In this document: piece after piece, positions 12,711 through 26,318 of the stretch
Position numbering within the stretch: position 1 is the first letter of the stretch
Layout of the letters: the number at the start of each line of letters is the position of its first letter
Source of the DNA: Fratercula arctica
Lineage: Eukaryota; Chordata; Aves; Charadriiformes; Alcidae
DNA length: 64,000 nucleotides
Reading direction: 5' to 3'
Assembly (NCBI GenBank): GCA_947846985.1
Contig: CANTUZ010000006.1
Span: 44,127,707 to 44,191,706 of the forward strand
Position numbers and translations under genes: made by a program
The notes under the pieces: generated by a model
The model's database searches: none
Seen by the model: the letters and a program-made list of their open reading frames with translations, nothing else
What the model was told of the DNA's origin: nothing

Positions 12711-15700
12711 AGGGCTGTTATGGGCATGAAGAATGGGATTTCCCTGTACGTTTACTGCTAGCTTCCTCTGTGCCTACCTGTTTCTTCTTCCCAGCATCTT
12801 CCTTGCTCTCAGCCTTACCAGTTGGGGGCCATATAATAAACTCTGTGGCACCTGTCATCATGGCATGTCATGCTGAAGGCCTATATATGGCTTGCAGAAG
12901 CATGTAGGCCTCTTCAAGAGGGAGTGTGCTGAGAACTCATAAATGTTGATCAAATCCCTGAACCTAGCTTTGATTTTTATTTTGAATTAAATATAGTTTT
13001 ACTACAGAGGATACGTGTCCACGGGGAGAGCTCTGAATGCAGAGAGCTGGAGTGCAAACCTCAGCATGTAATACGTATATTATTCACCAACCGTTACAGT
13101 CCAGAGTCTCAAGAAGTGTGTGAATGCACTCTAGTTTTGGTGTTTTGCATATAAAGCCTGGGCTAAAAATGGACCAAAACCTAGATCTACACAATTTTGG
13201 TGTCTCCAAATGCATGAAATAAGGAGGCAGAAAAGCTGTGAGTGCAACATATACAGCTCTTGGACATCTACTTGATTTGTGAGACTCATCAATTAATGAG
13301 GCATCCAAATGGTCTTATCTGCACCTGCAATTGATTTTTGGATGGCAAATTACTGGTACATAATTACAGGTGGTCTTTAAAAAAAAGTTCATTAGCCTTT
13401 TTGGAGCCTGAAGCATAAATAAATCCAGTGGGTTTTCAATGTGAGAGATGTTTCTGTTTTCCCTTTTACTGCCTGGAAAACGAGGGAAAGATGTTCTCAG
13501 TTTCTTTGCAGGTACTGATGCTTCCCACGTGCCTCATTAGCACTGGAGCTTATTTTGGATGGAAAAGCAGGGAGAAGAGGGATAATGTGGGAGTTACTTT
13601 GAAGAACAGGGTTATGGTTACCAAGCAAATGAAACCGTGTCAGGACCCATGTTCTGCACGCCCTCAAATGCACCTGGCTGGCACTGAGGAGCTGTTACTG
13701 GGTGTCTCAATTTCATAACTAATGCATGCTCCAAGCACTGGAGATTGTGGAAAGTTAATATTAAAAAAAGTATGTTTTCCTCCTTGCTTAATTCTTGGTC
13801 GAACTAATAAACCCAAGCAATATCAGCATTTAACTTCTCTGTGCTTTGTGGGCTGAAGGACCCCACTAGTATTTCCAGGAGTTGGTGCAAGCGGATTTGA
13901 AGCCTTGGCTTTCTTGCCCAGCCAAAGAAATGGATGCTGTGAGTCGTGAGGGCATGTGAATACGGCAGCCAAGCCCTTGGACTGGAAATGGGATCCTCTC
14001 TGAGCAACCTGCCTGGGCCCAGAGATGTTAGCAGAAGTTATTGAATGAAGAGTGAAAAACAATAACTGAACGGCAACCATGACTGGTTTGGTGACTGACA
14101 GCTGGGAAAATCAGGGTAAACCGTTAAAGATCTTGTTTGCAACACAGAGTGAAGGCTTTTCAGGAAGATGCACTAGGAAATAATTGTCCTTTCCATTCTT
14201 TAGGAAAAGCTTGCAAATGCTGTAAGTGCTTAACTTGATGGATATATTAGCTCTCTTTAATTTCATGCTCTTGTTTTGGAAGATCTGTTCTAATTTTTGA
14301 ATGTGCCAGGATTTGAGTCTGCTGTAGCCTTAACTACTGCCTCCACTGCGAAGGAGGACATAAGCCTCCCTATAAAAAACTCTGCCTTGGAGATTTCCCG
14401 TTTGCTACAAATCTCATTTTCACAAGGTATTTCCCCTGGCATAGCTGGGCAGAGACGGACTGGTTTTGGATGGTGTGAGGTTAATCAAAAAAGCTGGTTT
14501 TATGCTATGAGACTCTGGGGTGGGGGGGAACAGCAGGCTGCCCAATGCCATACCTGTGTCCCCTCCCACTCCCCTCCTTCTCTTATGCTGTCAGCTTCAA
14601 TAACTCTGCACCCTTATTTAAAAAAAAAAAAGTCATAGTGAAAGAGGATCAAAAGTGGGTATCCACATCATAATCTCTTTTCAGCTGTAAGCTGGACTTT
14701 GGAAATTCTCTTGGACAAAATGATTATTAATATACAGTTTCATCACATTTCCTAAATCAGTTCTTTCCGTATCTTTCACAACTGAGAAGTGCCTGCTGAC
14801 CACAGGAATAACAGCCCATTACAAACACTGTAGAAAAGCAGAATTTGGATCCGGGATGGCCTCTGAAGAGCTCTATACCGGGGTTTTAATTCCTACTACA
14901 CCGCCAAGCTTCACGCAAGCTTAAAATGATATGTCTTTCCAAAGTACCTCTTATGCTACAGACTTCTTTTCTCATTAGGCTGCAATGCAATGATTTCTTA
15001 AACACTGTCAGTAACGTTCACACCAGTCTAAGCTGTTTTAGAATAGCAATAATTATTTTTTTCACTAGAAATCTCTAATACGGTAATGTTCTCTGAAATG
15101 TACTGAAGCAGATGGGAATAAGAGGAGATGAACATCTTGTTTTTTTGATTCAGCATAGCTTAATGGAAATAGCCTTTAAAGTCAAATGGTTTAAAGCTGA
15201 TTTTCACACAGTTTATATGTATGAAAGAACAAATCCTGTCTTGTCAGGACACCCAAACGAGTAACACCAGCAAAATCTCTTGTTATGAGACAGAACATAA
15301 ATAGTGTGGGCATGGAAGGGAAGACAAAATTGTTATTAACATCACCGAGGAAAGAAATTAAGCCATGTAGAATAGACTGAAGCCAGATGTAAGGATCACT
15401 TACGCTGAGCAAGGCTTTAAAGTATGCGTAGCATAACACAGTGTGACCTTTAGTGAAAGACCACTTCTACAAGGTAGCTGAGTATTCTTCATCCCTGAGG
15501 TGGTTGTTTTACAGTATTTAATCACTGGCTGTCAAATGTCAGACAATTTTAGGGGGGAATTCTTGAAAACTGAAACTTTATGAGGAACTGTAGCTCTGCT
15601 CTCTGTTATTTCTAGAAAATTCAATCTGTGCTTTTAAGTGAGGACTTCCTGTGCAGGGGAGAGGTGTCTGGCATGTTCCCCTGAACCTCCACCCCCCAGT

Positions 15701-18700
15701 TTATCTGATGCTTTGGCAAGGACTTGTGGCTAATGGCTGTTCACAGCAGGCTGGTGGGACTGACACCTGGCTCGGCTGGAAGCACAGCTGTTGGATGATT
15801 TAGATTGGAAGACACCTCTGGAGGTCTGTTGGTCCGCCATCCAACCAAGGCAGGGTCACTTAAAAGCCGTGGTAGCTTCATCAGGGTCCTGTAGTGCCAC
15901 CTACAGAAAGCTGATTAACGTAATAGAGGGAGGGGAGGGAACCACTTTTTTACCTTTTGTTTTCCTGTACTCTGTATAGTGAAACTCAGCTGTGGTATGA
16001 GGATGTATATCTTCATTGACTCTTGTAGATGAATGTCTCTTTCAATCTAGGCTTTGACGCTTGTTAAATATCCCAATGGAGCACCTTATCAACGTTCTTC
16101 TTGTTTCCATAATATAACTAATAGCTGGCTGTTTGTGCAGTGTAACTATTCAATTCATACCTGCATTTCGCATCAGTGCACTAGGTTTTGGGGATAATAA
16201 ATCTATCAAACGGGTGCAGTAACTACTTGCCGTTAAGCTTAATAAGATTTATTCATGTGGACTTAGCGTGTGAGAAGTCACAGGCTCTATCAGCTGTAGC
16301 TTTACTTGTGCTGCTATTGTATAATGATACCAAGGTGCAACAAATGGTGTTTGAAAGCCCAGAGCTCTGGAATACCAGAGTTTCATGAAGACAAAATGGT
16401 ATTTGTCACCTTTAGTACATTGTATATTCAGCATTGAAAGCTTCTACGTAAGGTTTACCTGCTGGGGACTCCGGATGAGAGGAATCTGGATGAAAGTACT
16501 GAGGATTAAGAGCCTTGCTTGGTAGACTTTGCAACTTTAGTTTTATGAAGAGTTTATTTAACAACAGTCCAGTAGCTGCAGGTTGGAAATACTCTTTAAC
16601 TATGTGAGGGGAATTGGAGTAAATATGTGTGCCAGATCACCTTGTTGTTTACAGCCATTGCAGTAGACGTTTGGGCCTACCATTGCAGCTGTGGTATTTA
16701 TGAATGGGTTGGGCACCCAATATCCAGCTGTGGGCCATGAGTGGTGCGTGTTCTCCTCTTTGCATAGTATGACAACTCTGCAGAACGATACGATGTTCAG
16801 GTATCTTAAACTTTTAAAACTTTCCTCTTGCGCACTGGTAGGAGGTCACTGAGGAGCGTATTAACCAATAATCACCCCCGGACTTGTCATCTAAGCCGGT
16901 GATAAATATCAGACTTGGAATTTATGCTTCCAAAATGCAGTGATAAAGCTCTAGAAAACTGGACAAACAGGCTTGCAATGAATGGTAAAGTGTGATGTGC
17001 TTTCTCTTAGGAGAACCTCCTGTGCATCTTGATAGTATAGCACACTGATCTTTGTGTATTAGTGCAGTTTTCTCCCCAGGTCATTTCAGTGCTATTTTTA
17101 ATGCTTATTTTGAGATTAAGGGTAACTGCTCCTTGGCGGGAGGACTGATTAGCTTTCTGGAAGGGAGCAGGTTGTTTGATTTGTGGGTTTGACTAAAGAC
17201 GATGGTATCAATGTCGGTTGCTGATCCTGTGTTGCTTCTGTGTATGTGCAGCTTCTGCTCTCTTACTCATGGGCTTTATTTCACTCACGCCAGAGGATCT
17301 TTCCCTGACTTAAACACACTTTTTTGCAGGCTCAAGGCATAGCCATTAGAGGTATTGTGTGAAACAACTTGGGGACATCAACGCTGGCTGCCACCATGCT
17401 GGTCACAAGCTGGAAGTGGCACAGCTGCATTGATGCCTGATGGGGGTTAACTCAACTTTTCTGTATTCCCCTCTTAGCAGGCACATCCTAGCTCGTGTTT
17501 TCATTGTTGATGTGGAATATTAATGATCAAAGGTAATTCGGACCAATAACTTCCCATGTAGCCATGTTTTACAGTCCTATTGAATGTGTGACCCCAGTGC
17601 CAAAATGAGAAGTTTAACCTACCTTCCTGCGCTTGAGACAACATAAAGAATAACTGAAATGGATTGATTTTGTTTAATCTTCACACAAAAAGGGAATGCC
17701 CAGCTAGCAGGCACTCTGCTTTTGATACCATTAGCTTCTGCGTGTGCCTTTTGAACTGAGCTTTTGTACTCCGCTTTATCTCCTCCCCGAACTCCGCGCA
17801 GGCAGGGGCTGCTGAGTGCCGTGGACTTCCAGAACTCTCCCTCGAGATTTGCACCGATGCCCTTTAAAAACAGCAGAAACTTTGCTCTGGATCCAGCCCT
17901 GCAAGGTCCAGTGTGATGGCTGCGGGCAGGAGGACGCCTCCATGATGCACCAAGGCTTGGGTTCAGCTGTGCCAAATCACGACTCTTATTCCCGACTTAG
18001 ACTTTATTGGTTGAAACTGAGCACAACTTAACTTTCAGTTGAATAACAATGGAAAAGAACCCCAAGCTATTAAAGCAGTAATCGCAGTTATGAACGGCCA
18101 TCCTACAGTCTCTCTGGTTTTTCCCAAGTATATCTTCCCATTTCTTATTCACTGTTGTTATCCGTGTTTAACTCCAGTATAAATGTTTCCACTCAATTGG
18201 TTGTAATTGACTCAGGCGCTTTTAGGAAAATAACTTTAAAAAAAAAAATCTAAATATATTCTTTCAGCGGTTCATAAAACCTTCCCTAAAACAGACAAAA
18301 AAAACCAAATCGCATATACGAGTTGCTGTTCCCAACGGAGTCTAAATTCATCTGCAACACAACTGGAGTTATAGCATTTCCTGGCAGCCAAAAAAAGTAA
18401 TCAAGAAGTAAAACTAAGAAGATCTCAGGCACTGGGAAGTTATTTTAAAACTAAAATGAAGCACTTGAGCAAAAAAAGAAGTAACTTAAAATAACAACAA
18501 TTTTTAGTAACAAAATGTCAGCTTGGTCAAACCAGGTATCTAGTTAGTTATATCCACATTTCTGTTTTATTCTGAGTAAACAAGATATAACTGAAATTAG
18601 AGGAGTCTCAACAACTCCAGTATCTAAAACGAACCCACAGATACCAGTATCTGAAACTATATGATTTCAGTGCAGAAAACAGCATTCAGATTTCAACTCC

Positions 18701-19056
18701 GTATGCCCCCCTTTTGTTTACAAATGAAGTTATTCAAGAGGCAACACTTTCTTCCCTAGATAATATGCTTATTAATTTCCTGGGTACTTTAGAGTTCCTT
18801 GAGCACTCTGGAGTGGGAGGCGTGCAGCCCCATGCTGAAGCCTGCAGCGTATGTGCCAGCTGTGAGCCCGTGGCGCTCCAGATGTGCGCTCCCCATGGAT
18901 GGGCTCCTGGTGGAGCCTTTATTTGTCAAAGGAGTTGTTTAATCCCTCTGGAAGGGCTTTGATGAAGACAGAAAATATTTTCTGTTGTCATTTATGCATT
19001 ACCAAAAGATGTTAATGGACACAGAAATACTTTTTACCAATATTGGATAAGAAAAT
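12711..19056. other. Unique DNA without a supported gene
   Basis: Apart from a small CR1 fragment at 15795-15866, no repeat or gene was recognised. ORFs here reach at most 118 codons (17619-17975, minus) and lack family motifs. A G8 run lies near 14522 and an A-rich tract near 18238-18248. Confidence 0.6.
15795..15866 (-). mobile_element. Short degraded CR1 fragment, minus strand
   Basis: The block resembles the reverse complement of a CR1 3' tail: TTTAGATTGGAAGACACCTC, GGAGGTCTGTTGGTCC, a degraded CCATCCAACC and GGCAGGGTCACT. The full consensus order is kept but with several substitutions, so the copy is old. Confidence 0.65.
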
Positions 19057-19151
19057 AATAGAATGGTTTGGTTTGGAAGGAATCTTAAAGGCCACCTAGT
19101 TCCAACCCCCTGCCATGGACAGGGACACCTCCCACTAGACCAGGTTGCTCA
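19057..19151 (-). mobile_element. CR1 LINE 3' tail, minus strand
   Basis: The segment reads ATAGAATGGTTTGGTTTGG, then TTAAAGGCCACCTAGTTCCA, ACCCCCTGCCATGGACAGGG and ACACCTCCCACTAGACCAGG, ending GTTGCTCA. This is the reverse complement of the last ~95 bp of CR1. The element is 5'-truncated right after GTTGCTCA, the same consensus point as the copy at 22428-22531. Confidence 0.9.
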
Positions 19152-20740
19152 CGTGGCCTGAGCAATGTCCTGGCGTGCTATGTACATAGTTTTAATGGAA
19201 AAAAAAAAAAATATATTTTTTTGCTTCTTTTTATAGAAAAGCCAAATATGTGCGAGGCAAAATTTTTCAAGTTGGTGTAAAAGTTATAGATATCCCTTCA
19301 TCACTGAAAACTCAGAATAATTTGCTATAGAAGCCCTGTGTGTGGTGGGGCAGGGGACCATTGGACAGGGTAGGAAGGGTGATGTTCTCCTTGACAGTGC
19401 CACGTGCCCCTCCAGGCTTTTCTGGTGTGTATGTGCTTCCCCAGAAAGCAATCATGGAATCACCTTCAGGCGCCAGGGCACAGGGATGGGGGGTTGCAGC
19501 GCAGTCCCTGTGCTGTGCTCTGGTGGAAACTGTTGGTGCCCTGCGTTAGCGCTTCTGCCTTAAGTTGAAGGTGTGATATGGCAAACGCTGTATGCGTGTG
19601 AGGTCTGCTAATTAGTTTTCTGTGCCTTTCTTGATGACTCTTACAGATCTCAGTTCAAGGAAAGAAAAAAAATCCTGGTGAGATTTACATGGCGAGTTGC
19701 TGGTGGCAGGATTTCTTCACTAAATTCAAATCAAGAAATATCTGCTGTTGAAACACAGTAACTTGTCCATCCAGGAGCACTTCATCATTCACAGGCTCCT
19801 AACCGAGCCCAGGCACGCTCTCTGAAGGGTTATCATTCCATATTACATGGAAAAAATCCCTAAACACCTTCATCCTAATGAAAAAATCTTTCACAGTGGA
19901 TGGTTTGCAAGATGTAAAAGTTATTCTCCATCATCGGGATTTTACAGCAAAAGAAGCTTCTGAGTGCTGTCTCCCAAAGCAATTCTAATAAATCAACACT
20001 GCTGAAAGCATTAAAAAGTTTAGTGGGGCAGAAAAAAAATTATACTCCTAGAAAATGATGTTTTTTCTTTCTGTAACACGTTAGGAGCCCTTCACTGTTT
20101 CGCCAGCCCCTCCCATGAAGTCTATGGTGGACGTGAGTAGAATCGGTGTGCTGGACCCGTTTCGATAGCTGTGCGTTCCCGAGCTATTCTTATCAGCCAA
20201 AATGTGTTTAACGCGCCCTGGCTGCGCTGGGATTTATGGCGAATCGCTTTCCGTGAGATTTAAAGTGACTTCAAATCTGCCTGAGATTTAAAAGACTTAG
20301 AGCAGGGAAGCTTTGGGGATTTACAGTGTTTTCAAATTTGCAAATGCTAGAAATGCCATTATCTGAGCAAGTCTTTATTAATCAATATGAATAAAACCAT
20401 CTTTCTCTCCAGCAGAAAGCTGTAGAGCAACTCCCGAACTTCTGGGGAGTGTGTGGTAAAACATGCAATTGAAGACAAATCTGCAATTCCACGCCTTGGA
20501 TAATAAGGAGCTATTTTGAGCCAAATTGAGCTGTCTCGTTCAGGTGTAGCTCAAACTGTTCTTTCGAGCCTCTCCACACATGCAATGTGTTATAAGAGGT
20601 CTCCAAAGCCCTGGGGGAGCTTTTACTCTCAATGTTGAATGAACCTAGGATGCAGAAGGAGAATAAGATTTATCTTTGGATAATTTTCGGATGATTTGGG
20701 GAGGTAAGACCTCAGGTACTGTGAGTGGCTTCAGGTGCTC

Positions 20741-20959
20741 CGGGTTGTCGCTGGGTGGGGGGTGTGGAGATGTGGGATGTGAATGGTTGGGACCCCAAAA
20801 TAGCCCCCTTTAGATCTCGACGAGGTGATTCCATATCTCTCCGAGCTGTTGCCGCTGGGCTGTGCAAGAGGACGAGTCGGTTGCGTGCGGCTCTGGATGA
20901 AGCGCTGAGGAGCATATGGCTCGTCCGCAGGGAGTGTGGCGAACGGCTTGCTATGCGCG
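20741..20959. promoter_or_regulatory. Compact CpG-rich patch
   Basis: About 17 CpG dinucleotides occur in 219 bp, 15 of them between 20818 and 20959. The rest of the window is CpG-depleted, with typically zero to two per 60 bases. The patch is GC-rich, and by hand count its observed/expected CpG ratio is near one. It lies within a 167-codon plus-strand ORF (20725-21228) that I do not recognise. It could be a small CpG island with an unannotated promoter or enhancer, or a remnant of a GC-rich insertion. No TATA box or known promoter motif was identified. Confidence 0.4.
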
Positions 20960-22427
20960 TTGTGGAAAAAAAAAAAAGTTTTGACATGCCGGCTCTCTGG
21001 ATTGGGCTGGGAGTGGCTTGTGAACTGCAATGTATAAATGAGTTTCGTAAAATCTGTAATTCCAACCTATTCCAAGCTCTGAGGATGTGTTTGCGTTGGC
21101 AGGAGCAGGCAGCTGAGCAAGCCCGTAGCTGGCTTTGTGTGTTAGTCCGCCCTGTGTTGAAGTTCTGTACAAACCTTGAACATTTTATTGCAAAGCAGCA
21201 TGCTGTTCCCTCTGAAATACGTGGCTAATGTTGACAAATGCTGGTGATGCCAGAAAGGCGTGTGAAGTGAGAAATATTCATGGGTGTCTTTTTCCTGAAC
21301 CTGACCGGGGTATGGGGTCAAGCCTTAAATTACTTATTCAGAGCTGCTTTCAGGCCTGTGGTATCTGCCCTGTCACATAAGAATTGCAACCAAATTTAAA
21401 GTTATAAAAAATTAATTACTCGCTCTTGGGGCGAACAGTAGGAAAGTGAGAGCGGTGCAATTCCTCTTTTTTTCTGTGCTTGTGTTTTTCTCTGAAGAGG
21501 CAGCTTGCAGACACGAAATGGAGGTTGGAAAGAGGTAAAGAGGATTCAGATCTCATATTTGAAGTCGGTTAATTTTAGCACAATTTTGCTGGGTTGTGTA
21601 TTATCATTCCAGCAGCTGTTTTGGAACTTTGTCGAGCCTACTTCATGCTTTGAGCACTTACTGAAGCCTTTGCTATGTATAAATTGTTTTTATTTTTCCT
21701 TTCCACTGCTGCCTCTCCCCAAACGTTCTACCTTTTATTTGTGCATTATCTTTGTCAAAGCATTTCTCACCCTGACACTTTTCTTTCCGAGGTTCATCTT
21801 CGATACAGGGGCTCTTTGTTGCTTTGCAGCAGGAACTTGCCACATGGTGGTTTTTCTGCTCTTCCTGATTATTTCAGTTCCCACCACTGACAACCCTTCA
21901 AGCTCCCGTGAATGGAGGTGTCTTCGTGCCGTTTGCTTCCTCCTAAGCAGAGTCAGTTTTTTAATACCAGAGAAGTCTGAGGGGAAACAAAATGCAAAGG
22001 ATGACATTCTTGAAGAAGAGAAGATTTACATTATGTCAGTTCTTCCATTCAGCGTAATGTCAGTGTTGGGATACGGCAATGATTGATTCCCTCTGCCATC
22101 AAAGTCTTCCTTACACTCATGAGTAGGACCACCAGAAATCCAGCTAGTGCCGTTTGCAAATAATATTTTTGTTTGCTTACCTCTTTCAAAAAAAGTGATT
22201 AAAGATTAATAAGGTAGTTAAATAACAGCTCTCGCAGTGCATCATCTTTCTGTATCCCTTTGCCTTCAGTCACCTCTGTTAAACTGTAGCAATGCTCTGA
22301 TAGCGAGCTCTCCTTTTTTGAGTTAGTAACAGAATATTCTGGCATCTAACATCATTTGTATCACTAGTGCAAAGCACTTACAAGTGATACTTAAATCTTG
22401 CATATCTTAAATACCTGATACACAGGG

Positions 22428-22531
22428 TCATAGAATCACAGAATGGTTTGGTTTGGAAAGGACCTTGAGGATCATCTAGTTCCACCCCCTTGCCCTGGGC
22501 AGGGACACCTCCCCCCAGACCAGGTTGCTCA
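22428..22531 (-). mobile_element. CR1 LINE 3' tail, minus strand
   Basis: TCATAGAATCACAGAATGG is followed by TTTGGAAAGGACCTTGAGGA, TCATCTAGTTCCACCCCC and CCAGACCAGGTTGCTCA. This is the reverse complement of the CR1 3' end, including its terminal ATTCTATGA-type unit. It is 5'-truncated at the same consensus position as the copy at 19057-19151. Confidence 0.92.
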
Positions 22532-25237
22532 ATCCCTAAATTGTACAATGCATGACAAAGCAGGAAAGAACAGAGATCTGTTTAACCTGATAATGTACCA
22601 GCAACTACATGGGAGTGGGATAATTTCTAAGGGCTTCACCATTAGACAATAGCCTAATTGTTCAGACCAGCTTGATTAGTACAAGGTGGATTCAGTTCTT
22701 CATAAAGTTATCCTAAAGCTAGAATCTCTTCTACAGTTCTCTTTTGTTTCATTAATTGGTGTAAATACTTTAGACTTCAGTATTCAAGAATCTTTTTCCC
22801 CTTATTCTTTCTGGAATTCCCATGTCATTACTTCTCTACTGCTAGCCTTTTTCCCAATTTGCTGGTTTATCTTGGCCAAATTTCCGCCTTCTCTAAGAGC
22901 TCCCATTTTTGAAGTGTTACCATTGTGTTTGTAGGGACTTCTACACTCCTCACAAAACTCATGCGATCTGTCCTCCCAAGTCCTGCTTACGGTTTCCTGT
23001 TTTGGTTCTTGCTAGAATGCTAATTAGTGCTTGTGACTCAAAACTGCTTGTTCAGGGAAATGTAACCTCCAGCAATTGCTATACAGTGGTGTTGCTGATG
23101 TGAAAATTTTTTTAGTGTTTTCATTAAGTGTGTCTGGAGTTGTTGTAATTGTGTGCTAACCAAAGAACAGTGGGCAGACAAGGTTGGAGGGCTACAAACA
23201 ACTTGTCATTTGCAGGTGACTTCACTGCTATTCTGATTTTATCACAGTCTCTACATTTATTCCTTTTTTTTTTTTTTTTTCCTTGGTATCTTGCACTGTC
23301 TCATGAAAAATCCTGTGCTGAATATTCAGTCTCAATGGACCCTAGGCTGGCCCAAGGTGGATTATTTTTCCTGAGATGCTGCAGATGTACTCGCAGTATA
23401 AGCACGTGCCTGTTTTATCTTATAGCCTAAGTGTATCTGTATCTAAAATGTCGCTTGAGATGAATGCATAAGCACTGTGAAGAAGTTATACAGGAAATAT
23501 AACTTTTTCCTGTTTCAAATTATCTGAGAACACTGCAAGATTTTTCTTGAGCTCGTTTGGAAGTCAGCGTTAGCTTTTAATATATTCTGCAAATGTGTCC
23601 TAGCCCATGGATTTCTTGTGGACAATTTGTTGCAAGTACTTGAAATCCAGTTAATGCCTCTTTCTTTAATCACCAGTATGGATTTACCCTTGAGCTCGGC
23701 TTGGGGTGTGACCCAAAGCCAGCTGTAACTGGTGAGAGCTCTTTCAATACCATTAATCGCTAGAAAAACAAAGTAAGTTAAAGGCCTGACTTTGATTTAA
23801 CTTATCAATCCCATTGGCTTGAACAGGGTTGCAATGACTTCAGAAAGGGAGAATGTTGCACCTTCTCCAACAACTTTAAAGAGGATGCTCCTCCTTTTGG
23901 ACACATCATTTGTAGCTTATTAAAACCAAACTGTAGGCTTTTATTATATAATCAATAGATCTAATCAGGTTTTATAGGAAGGGGTGGATTTATTTTATGT
24001 TTTCATTAATTCTCCTCATTTTCTCTATCAATATTTACAAGATATTTGAAATGTAGTTTGAAAAAGAAACCCCATTCTGTCTCTCACATCTAGTTTATCA
24101 ACAGGACTCTTAAATGTCTGTCCATGCTACATTAAAAGCAGAATCAAAAGTGTTTGATAACCGCTTATTAAATCTGCTCTCCTAAATCAAGTCAAGACAG
24201 ACATCCCAGATGGAAACTCATCTCATTCTTATAAATGCACTTTATGCACACAGGGACAAGGCATGGATACTGATGAATCACTGAAACAAAATTCTGATAG
24301 ATGTTAAAGAAACCCCAAAACATTGTAGTGTTAACTCAGTTCTTTAACACACTGCTGTTCTTGTCTGTACCTGTTCTGTCATTAAAAAAAATAACGCTGG
24401 ACTTGGTGCCTTCCAGCTGCAATTATAAATGAAGGGTGTTGGGTGCTCAGTCTCAGGCTCTATCCTTAAAACATATTTAAACAAATGGACATAATTTCAT
24501 TTTTAATTGTTTGCTATTCAGCAACATGGAAGATGCCTGGAGGATTCAAAAGCCCATTGCAGACTTTCAGAAGTGAATCCTGGGAAACCAGAATGTGGTG
24601 CGATTTTACCCATTCCTGTTCTGAACAGGATAAGGGTTTTTTTCCCCCCCATTGTTTTTACTGAAAATAGTTGTGAACCTGAAACACAGGGGGCAACAGT
24701 GAATACTGTATCTGAAGTGCTGTAGCTAGACTGCAGGGCCTTTGAAGTCTAGCGGTTCCTGGGGAAAATAAAATTCACCTCCTGCCCAAGAAGACTTCGA
24801 AGTGGATCTGTGCTGCTTCAGAGGTAGCACCAGTGGAACCAGCTTCCTTCCATGCTAAAACTCATTTTTTGCTGTCTGTCCTTTGGAAGGTTCCAGGGAA
24901 GCAGGAGTTATTTTGGCAAGGGAGCCTCATCTGCTAATAGCAGAGATGTCTGATTTTTGGATTAGTTGTTGACACCAGTCTTCTGTGTTAGGGGGGGTCC
25001 TGCTTTCATTCTGTGGACCCTGCAGAAGGGTCACACGTAGGAGGTTTGTGTGGTGCAAGGGAGGAGCACAATGATATCCCTCCTTTCCAGCAGTGCTGGG
25101 TCTCTATCCAAGTAAATTCAGACTCATGGACATCAAATTTTTGAGCAAAGTGCCTTCTGGTCAATTTTGTTTAAAGTGAAACTCAAGGCAACCGACTTTG
25201 TTAATGTATTTTCTTTTACATGCCAATTTCTTTTGTG

Positions 25238-25262
25238 TTTTTTTTTTTTTTTTAAAAAAAAA
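25238..25262. repeat. T16-A9 switch (self-complementary homopolymer pair)
   Basis: A run of 16 T passes directly into 9 A, so the DNA is self-complementary. Two similar junctions exist at 26638-26662 and 54793-54816. No attached retroposon body was recognised. Confidence 0.85.
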
Positions 25263-26318
25263 CCTAGCAAAATCTATGTCAGTGTTTCCTCTGAGAAAAA
25301 TAAGTATTTAAAACCATTTTATAAAAATGACTGCAATGCATAATTTAATCTGAGGTTTAAGTGTGCTGGTTTTGTCTGTTGCTCCTCTTGGTTTCTTGCC
25401 AAATACCGGGTTGACTTTGGGCTTGAAATTAGCAATTACTTCAAAGCAGTACTTGGGATAGGCAGACTAAGAGCCTGAGGACTGAGGAATTAAGTTTGCA
25501 GCGACTCCCTTACACATGGAGAAAATTTAACCTAGTACCAAACAGCGAGTGTAGGGGTCTAAATGTCAGAGAAATATGATCAGGTGCACGTTAACTGTCT
25601 GTTCTACCCATGACCTGCCTCTGAGAACATCCCCCACGCTACAGGCTCACTCTGACCCTGGGAACTGGACAGTCTGACCCTAAAGGATGAGATGTGTCTA
25701 CCTAGATAGCGTTTTATCCCCCTTAAGGCGCTATTAGCAAGCATCAGATCAGGATAAAATACACCCACACAACCCCACCGAAAAAAAAGAAACAAAAAAG
25801 TTGCAGCCACTTAGTGAAGATGATTTCTGTGCTGGAGATGCCTAGCAGAGCAGGCTGACCTTCCTGGGTGCAGAGAACTATCAGCACCTTCTCCCAGACC
25901 TCCCCCTGTGGCAGTGCTTTAAGTGGGCAGGCACTTCACAGCACTTCCTTGATGCTCTTTAGGGCATGCGCTTTCTCCTTTAGGCTTTTTCCTTCTAATA
26001 TTCTTTTTTTTTTTTAGGGAGGATTTTCTTTTGTGGTCCATGTTGCTCTTGTGTTTTATCTCCTGGTACAAGCATTTCTTTCCCTGCTGTGTGACTGGGA
26101 ACCTGTTTTCTGGTAACCCCCCTCTGAAGTCTGCCCTGCTCTTCAGCCTTCACTGCTGCTTGCTGAACTCTCCACCTTCTGCTGGCCCATGCCAATTAGG
26201 TTGGGCTACTCCTAGGACTGGCTCTGAATACCAGGTTGCTAAAACTTTTTTTTTTTTTAATTTAAAACTCTTTTTTCAATGTAGAGTATTCCCAAAATGA
26301 GAAACGTATAGTACTTTA

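Larger units (their letters stand above)
19152..26318. other. Unique DNA with one CpG-rich patch
   Basis: The notable features are the CpG-rich patch at 20741-20959, the CR1 tail at 22428-22531 and the T16A9 tract at 25238-25262, each listed separately. The longest ORF of the window (193 codons, 21505-22086, plus) is here. It crosses pyrimidine-rich DNA and translates to a Phe/Leu/Ser/Cys-rich string without a domain, so it is treated as a chance ORF. Confidence 0.6.

Noticed and set aside
20725..21228. 167-codon plus-strand ORF over the CpG-rich patch
   Set aside because: The high GC explains the open frame in part, competing minus-strand ORFs exist over the same DNA, and no family is recognised. 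Only the CpG patch itself is reported.
21505..22086. 193-codon plus-strand ORF, longest in the window
   Set aside because: The strand is pyrimidine-rich, which depletes stop codons. The translation is Phe/Leu/Ser/Cys-rich with no domain, and no homologue is recognised.
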